NCBI GenBank assembly: GCA_003402705.1
Contig: QQNF01000021.1
Coordinates: forward strand, 1-54,895
Direction: 5' to 3'
Origin: Verrucomicrobiota bacterium
GTDB lineage: Bacteria; Verrucomicrobiota; Verrucomicrobiia; Verrucomicrobiales; V1-33
Length of the DNA: 54,895 nucleotides
A model generated the notes under the pieces. That model was not told the DNA's origin. It worked only from the letters and a program-made list of their open reading frames with translations, and did not search any database. The translations under genes and the position numbers were made by a program. Shown piece after piece: positions 50,945 through 54,895 of the stretch (positions are counted from its first letter, which is position 1; each line of letters opens with the position of its first letter).

Positions 50945-52060
50945 ATGAAAACGATACTGCTTGCATCATTGCTGGCGGCCACGGCTGCCGGTGCCCAGGA
51001 AGCGTCTGCTGCGGCGGCCGCACCTTCGCCTGCGCAAACTCCTGCTGCGGCTGCGGCTGAAGGTTCTGCGGCGGCGGCTCCCGTGGCTGACAAAACGGCT
51101 GCGCCTGCGGTGGCCGGTGACAACTCGGCTGCGGTGGCGGCATTGGATCGGCAGATTGCGGCGCGTCAGGTGCGTGTGACGGCGCTGGTGAATCAGATTG
51201 TCGAGCTGGATGGGGCGATTGAGACGGCGATCAACGATGCGCAGGAAATGCTGAAGCGTGTGACGGACAGTAAGGAGTCGAACACTGCGGTGGCGCGGTT
51301 GAAGCGCGAGGTGATGAAGAAGCTGGAGAAGGCGGCGCTGTATTATGATCAGAAGCGGGCGACGGTGTCCGAGACCTTGAGGACGTCGAAGAACAAGTTC
51401 GAGCGCGAGGATCTGTTCAAGGACCGGTCGGCGTTTGATGATCGGATCAACAAGCGGATTGAGGGGATTGTGGATCTGGCGCTGAGCATGGACAGCCACA
51501 AGGAGTACGAGCAGTATCTGCAGGACAGCAACGGGTGGGACGGGTACGGGTGGCGTGGCGGGGTGAACGGTGTGAACATCCGGCGGAATCCTGAGTATGA
51601 TCAGAACAAGAAGGCGACGCGGCAGACGGATGCGGCGACGAAGGAGATCATGGATGGGCTTTCCAAGTCGCTAGCGCGGCTGGATGTGCACGAGCGGGAT
51701 CTGAAGAACAAACTGGCGGCGGCGAAGGGAGGTGCGGCGAAGCAGGCGGTGCAGGTGGAGATTGACCGGGTGAAGGTGCTGAAGCAGCAGCGGTACGAGC
51801 AGATGGAGGAAGTGGGATCGAGTCGTGCGGAGACGGCGACACCGATCGGGCGGAAGGAAGCACAGCGGCTGGAGGATTTGATTAACGAGATTGCGGCGAA
51901 TGCGCGGCGTGATTTTCAGTCATTGTTTGCGCGGTACAACGAATTGAAGTCGGAGCGGACGGCGCTGGCGCGGCTGGAGTTGCGTCGGGAAGCGATGACG
52001 CAGCCTGAGGCGGAGGCGGCACCTGCGGCTCCGGCGGTGCCTGCGGCTGAGGTGAAGTGA
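50945..52060 (+). CDS. Exported Ala-rich coiled-coil protein
   Basis: A 371-residue protein: signal peptide (1-17), an Ala/Pro low-complexity linker (18-65), then long charged helices (about 68-165 and 235-350) typical of coiled coil, such as ALDRQIAARQVRVTALVNQI. Between them is a Gly/Trp/Asn patch (about 195-215, NGWDGYGWRGGVNG), and there is a short Ala/Pro tail. No enzymatic motif. I chose the ATG at 50945, where the signal begins. It is followed directly by a strong intrinsic terminator. A periplasmic scaffold is the simplest reading; I do not recognise the family. Confidence 0.75.
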   Translation: MKTILLASLLAATAAGAQEASAAAAAPSPAQTPAAAAAEGSAAAAPVADKTAAPAVAGDNSAAVAALDRQIAARQVRVTALVNQIVELDGAIETAINDAQEMLKRVTDSKESNTAVARLKREVMKKLEKAALYYDQKRATVSETLRTSKNKFEREDLFKDRSAFDDRINKRIEGIVDLALSMDSHKEYEQYLQDSNGWDGYGWRGGVNGVNIRRNPEYDQNKKATRQTDAATKEIMDGLSKSLARLDVHERDLKNKLAAAKGGAAKQAVQVEIDRVKVLKQQRYEQMEEVGSSRAETATPIGRKEAQRLEDLINEIAANARRDFQSLFARYNELKSERTALARLELRREAMTQPEAEAAPAAPAVPAAEVK

Positions 52061-52069
52061 AGGATTGAC

Positions 52070-52117
52070 GGCCTGCACCTGCGGAGAGGATCTGCGGGTG
52101 CAGGCCTGACTTTTTTT
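52070..52117 (+). terminator. Rho-independent terminator after the coiled-coil gene
   Basis: The arms GGCCTGCACC (52070-52079) and GGTGCAGGCC (52097-52106) are perfect complements around a 17-base loop, followed four bases later by seven T (52111-52117). It lies 10 bases after the stop at 52060 and directly before the next ATG at 52123. It should therefore end the 50225-52060 transcript and force the downstream gene to depend on readthrough or on a promoter inside the hairpin region. Confidence 0.9.
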
Positions 52118-52122
52118 ATACG

Positions 52123-53079
52123 ATGAAGGACCGAGTGATGATGATGCTGGCGGCAATGCCTTTAACGGGGATGGCTGGCGAGTTGAAGGCGGTGACTGAT
52201 GCGGAGAAGGGGAAGGTGGAGGTGACGCTGGATGGCAAGCCGTTCATGGGATTGATTTTCCGCGGGCATGCGAAGCCGGTGGTGTATCCGGTGATCGGGC
52301 CTGGGGAAGTGGCGATGACGCGGCGGTGGCCGCTGGAGGCGGCGGCGGCGGGGGAGGAGCAGGACCATCCGCATCACAAGTCGATCTGGTTCAATCACGG
52401 GGATGTGAACGGGGTGGATTTCTGGAAGGAGGGGGCGGATGCGGGGCGGATTGTGGTGACGAAGGTTCCGGCGGTGGAGATGTCAGGTGCAGCGGAGGAA
52501 TCGCGGGTGACGATCCGGACGGAGGAGGAATGGCTGAAGCCTGATAGTGCGCGGGTGTGCGCATCGGCGACGGTGATCACGTGCGGGACGGAGGGGACGT
52601 CGCGTTTTATTGACTATGCGGTGACGATCAAGGCGAGCGAGGGAGAGGTGACGTTAGGGGACACGAAGGAAGGGACGATGGGGTTGCGGAGTCATCCGGC
52701 GCTGAATCTGAAGGGTGCGGTGGCGAAGGGTCAGTGTGTGAACAGCGAGGGTGAGACGGGCGGAGCGATCTGGGGGCGGCATGCGAAGTGGGTGGATTAC
52801 TGGGGGCAGGTGGACGGGAAGGTGGTAGGGATTGCTTGTTTTGATCATCCGGGGAACCTGAGGCACCCGACGACGTGGCATGCGCGGGATTACGGGTTGA
52901 TTGCGGCGAATCCGTTCGGGCTGCATGATTTCGAGAAGGCGGCGAAGGGGGCCGGGAAGCATGTGGTGAAGCGCGGGGAGAGCCTGACATTGCGGTACCG
53001 CTGGTTGTTTCACGAGGGGGATGCGAAGTCTGCGGATGTGGCACGGAGCTGGGCGAAGTGGGCGGCGGTGCGCGAATGA
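52123..53079 (+). CDS. DUF6807 (PmoA-like) family protein, copy 2
   Basis: A 318-residue exported protein with a short signal (MMMLAAMPLTGMAGE) and DUF6807 blocks: DHPHHKSIWFNHGDVNGVDFW, GTMGLRSHPALNLKG and IACFDHPGNLRHPTTWHARDYG. It shares the His-rich DHxHHxxIW core with the copy at 46436 but is otherwise divergent. It is likely to act on or bind a sugar product in the periplasm; the reaction is unknown. It starts only 5 bases after the T-run of a terminator and overlaps the next gene by 4 bases (ATGA). Confidence 0.82.
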   Translation: MKDRVMMMLAAMPLTGMAGELKAVTDAEKGKVEVTLDGKPFMGLIFRGHAKPVVYPVIGPGEVAMTRRWPLEAAAAGEEQDHPHHKSIWFNHGDVNGVDFWKEGADAGRIVVTKVPAVEMSGAAEESRVTIRTEEEWLKPDSARVCASATVITCGTEGTSRFIDYAVTIKASEGEVTLGDTKEGTMGLRSHPALNLKGAVAKGQCVNSEGETGGAIWGRHAKWVDYWGQVDGKVVGIACFDHPGNLRHPTTWHARDYGLIAANPFGLHDFEKAAKGAGKHVVKRGESLTLRYRWLFHEGDAKSADVARSWAKWAAVRE

Positions 53080-54011
53080 GTGCGGTGCGTGATGGAGGTG
53101 GGCGCGTGCTGGTGATCGCCGGGTGCGGTTATCTTGGGACGGCGCTGGCGCGGCAGGCACTGGGGCGTGGCTGGCGGGTGCTGGGGATTTGTCAGAGTGA
53201 GGAGACGGTGGTGAGACTGGGGTTGATAGGAATTGAGGCGGTGGCGGCGGATTTTACGGATAGAGAATCGCTGGCGCGGGTGGCGGGTGAGGTGCCTGCG
53301 GATGCGAGTGTGGTGCATTGTGCGGCTGGGGGGAAGGGCGGAGGGTTGGAGGCGTACCGGACGGTGTACCTGGAGGGAATGCGGCGGTTGCGGGAGGCGT
53401 TTCCGGGGGCGCGGAGGATGCTGTACACGTCGAGCACGAGCGTGTATGCGGGGATTGATGGCGGGGAGGTGACGGAGGAGAGCGCGGCGGAGCCGGAGCG
53501 GGAGACGGGGCGGGTGCTGCGGCAGACCGAGGATGAGACGTTAGGGGCTGGCGGTGCGGTGGTGCGGCTGGCGGGGATTTACGGGCCGGGGAGGTCGGTG
53601 CTGCTGCTGAATTTTCTGAATGGGCTGGCGGCGATTGATGTGAGGACGGAGCCGCCGGCGACGCCTGACGGGCGATGGGTGAATCAGATTCACCGGGACG
53701 ATGCGGCGGGGGCGGTGCTGCATCTGCTGGAGCATCCGGATGACGCGGTGTTTCGGGGCGGGTTGTACAACGTGAGTGACCGGACCCCGCTGCTGCAGCG
53801 GGAGATTTACGAGAGGTTGGCGGCCAGGTTCGGGCGGGAGTTGCCGCCGGAGGCGGTGCCGGAGACTGGGCGGAAGCGAGGGTGGACGCACAAGCGCGTG
53901 AGTTCGGCGCGCTTGCGTGGGACGGGTTGGGAACCGCGGTATGCGTCGTGGTTTGACGCGCTGGATGGGGATCCTGAGCTGGTGCCGTCGATTCTTGCGA
54001 AGGTGGGGTGA
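53076..54011 (+). CDS. SDR-family NAD(P)-dependent epimerase-like protein (YeeZ-like)
   Basis: A 311-residue cytosolic extended short-chain dehydrogenase. It has the Rossmann motif VLVIAGCGYLGTALARQ near residue 10, a substrate or active-site block MLYTSSTSVYAG near residue 115, and VRLAGIYGPGRS and WVNQIHRDDAAGAV, typical of the atypical YeeZ-like group of nucleotide-sugar epimerase relatives. The classical YxxxK pair is not evident, so catalysis may be altered. I chose the ATG at 53076, which overlaps the DUF6807 stop. It converges on tyrS with a single base between stops. Confidence 0.83.
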   Translation: MSAVRDGGGRVLVIAGCGYLGTALARQALGRGWRVLGICQSEETVVRLGLIGIEAVAADFTDRESLARVAGEVPADASVVHCAAGGKGGGLEAYRTVYLEGMRRLREAFPGARRMLYTSSTSVYAGIDGGEVTEESAAEPERETGRVLRQTEDETLGAGGAVVRLAGIYGPGRSVLLLNFLNGLAAIDVRTEPPATPDGRWVNQIHRDDAAGAVLHLLEHPDDAVFRGGLYNVSDRTPLLQREIYERLAARFGRELPPEAVPETGRKRGWTHKRVSSARLRGTGWEPRYASWFDALDGDPELVPSILAKVG

Positions 54012-54012
54012 A

Positions 54013-54895
54013 TCAGTCGGAGGAGCGGCTGAGGAGGGCCCACGCGCGTTTGCCTTTGCGGAGGAGAGTGGCGCGGTTGTGGAGGAGGTCGGCGGGGGTT
54101 AGGAGACGGGAGGTGTCCTGGGTGCGGGTGCCGTTGATGTAGATGCCGCCGGCTTCGATGTCCTTGCGGGCCTGGCCTTTGCTGGAGCAGAGCCCGGCGG
54201 TGACGAGGGCGTCGGTTAGGGGGATGCCGGTGGAGAAGTCGGCGGCGGAGGCGACGGCTCCCTGGATTTCGGATTCGAGGATGCCGAGGGTGCCAACGGT
54301 TAGGCCGTCGAGGGGAGCGCCGAAGAGGATTTCGGTGGCGCGGATGGCGTCTGAGCAGGCGGCTTCGCCGTGGATGAGCGCGGTGACCTCGCGTGCGAGG
54401 GCGCGGTGGGCGGCGCGGCCGCCGGGGTTGGCGAGGTGGTCCTGTTCGAGGGAGGAGATTTCGTCAGCGGAGAGGAACGTGAAGAACTTTAGGTAGCGGA
54501 CGACATCGCGGTCGTCGGTCTGGATCCAGAACTGGTAGAATTTGTAGACGCTGGTGCGGCGGGGGTCGAGCCAGACGGTGCCGCCCTCGGTTTTTCCGAA
54601 TTTGGTGCCATCGGCTTTAGTGATGAGAGGAAGTGTCAGGCCCCATGCGCGGCGGTCGAGTTTTTTGCGGACGAGGTCCATGCCTGCGGTGATGTTGCCC
54701 CACTGGTCGCTGCCGCCGATCTGGAGTTCGCAGCCGTGGACGCGGGCGAGATGGTAGAAGTCGTAGGCCTGGAGGAGCATGTAGCTGAACTCGGTGTAGC
54801 TGATGCCGACTTCGCGGTCTTCCATGCGGGCGCGGACGGATTCTTTGGCGACCATCTGATTGACGGTGAAGTGCTTGCCGACGTCGCGGAGGAAG
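54013..54895 (-). CDS. tyrS: Tyrosyl-tRNA synthetase (5' end beyond window)
   Basis: This is the C-terminal 293 residues of a class I aminoacyl-tRNA synthetase, open to the right edge. Visible are the tyrosine-binding CELQIGGSDQWGNITAG, the KMSKS-type loop TKFGKTEGGTVWLD, the helical anticodon-recognition domain, and a C-terminal S4 RNA-binding domain (TAGLCSSKGQARKDIEAGG). Residues before FLRDVGKHFTVNQM are outside the window. It charges tRNA-Tyr; an essential housekeeping gene. Confidence 0.97.
   Translation of the reverse strand, partial: FLRDVGKHFTVNQMVAKESVRARMEDREVGISYTEFSYMLLQAYDFYHLARVHGCELQIGGSDQWGNITAGMDLVRKKLDRRAWGLTLPLITKADGTKFGKTEGGTVWLDPRRTSVYKFYQFWIQTDDRDVVRYLKFFTFLSADEISSLEQDHLANPGGRAAHRALAREVTALIHGEAACSDAIRATEILFGAPLDGLTVGTLGILESEIQGAVASAADFSTGIPLTDALVTAGLCSSKGQARKDIEAGGIYINGTRTQDTSRLLTPADLLHNRATLLRKGKRAWALLSRSSD

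Overview
The window is about 55 kb of GC-rich bacterial chromosome, most probably from the Verrucomicrobia (or another PVC-group member). The evidence is gene content: several formylglycine sulfatases, cytochrome-c/DUF1549-DUF1553 and DUF1592-DUF1588-DUF1585 proteins paired with DUF1552 or DUF1501 Tat proteins, a DUF6288 protein, two DUF6807 (PmoA-like) proteins, and an ECF sigma factor with a C-terminal membrane anchor. No rRNA, tRNA or CRISPR array was found.  Layout. 1-4.7 kb (minus): a ccoG - small membrane protein - SafE-like - ccoI cluster for copper delivery and cbb3 oxidase maturation; ccoI runs off the left edge. 4.9-6.7 kb: a trypsin-like lipoprotein protease and a 3-hydroxyisobutyrate dehydrogenase-family enzyme. 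6.9-11.3 kb (minus): a membrane-tethered ECF sigma factor, a DKNYY-repeat lipoprotein, a membrane-anchored paralogue of the sigma factor's own outer domain, and a small lipoprotein. I consider this the most interesting intact system. 11.5-17.7 kb (plus): sulfatase with EF-hands, a DUF1592/1588/1585-type protein split into two overlapping frames, and a DUF1552 Tat protein. 17.7-22.7 kb: an accessory patch of broken modules. It holds two complementary Rpn-family nuclease pseudogenes, a duplicated Hint-like pre-toxin frame (one copy frameshifted), two short toxin-like tails each followed by a small gene, a DUF433/DUF5615 toxin-antitoxin pair, and dispersed non-coding repeats. 22.7-39.7 kb: polysaccharide and sulfated-glycan catabolism, with GH30 glycosidase, double sialate O-acetylesterase, PhoD phosphatase, a sulfatase remnant, a DUF1549/DUF1553 - DUF1501 - PPC - WD40 operon, a second sulfatase and a DUF6288 HEAT protein. 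39.9-54.9 kb: mainly housekeeping (moeA, a P1B-4 metal ATPase, uxaC, uppP, tpiA, pgk, tyrS) plus EF-hand and coiled-coil envelope proteins, a DUF6807 protein and an SDR enzyme.  How it fits together. The middle genes look like a secreted or periplasmic degradation pathway for sulfated, acetylated glycans; uxaC and the DUF6807 proteins may feed uronic acids and related sugars into central metabolism. The left end supports microaerobic respiration.  Composition. In both flanks (about 1-13 kb and 40-55 kb) the plus strand is strongly G-rich whichever way the genes point, and it carries the hexamer GTTAGG about 20 times with no reverse complement that I found. From about 13 to 40 kb both signals collapse. 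This suggests an acquired or less ameliorated segment between two blocks of core chromosome.
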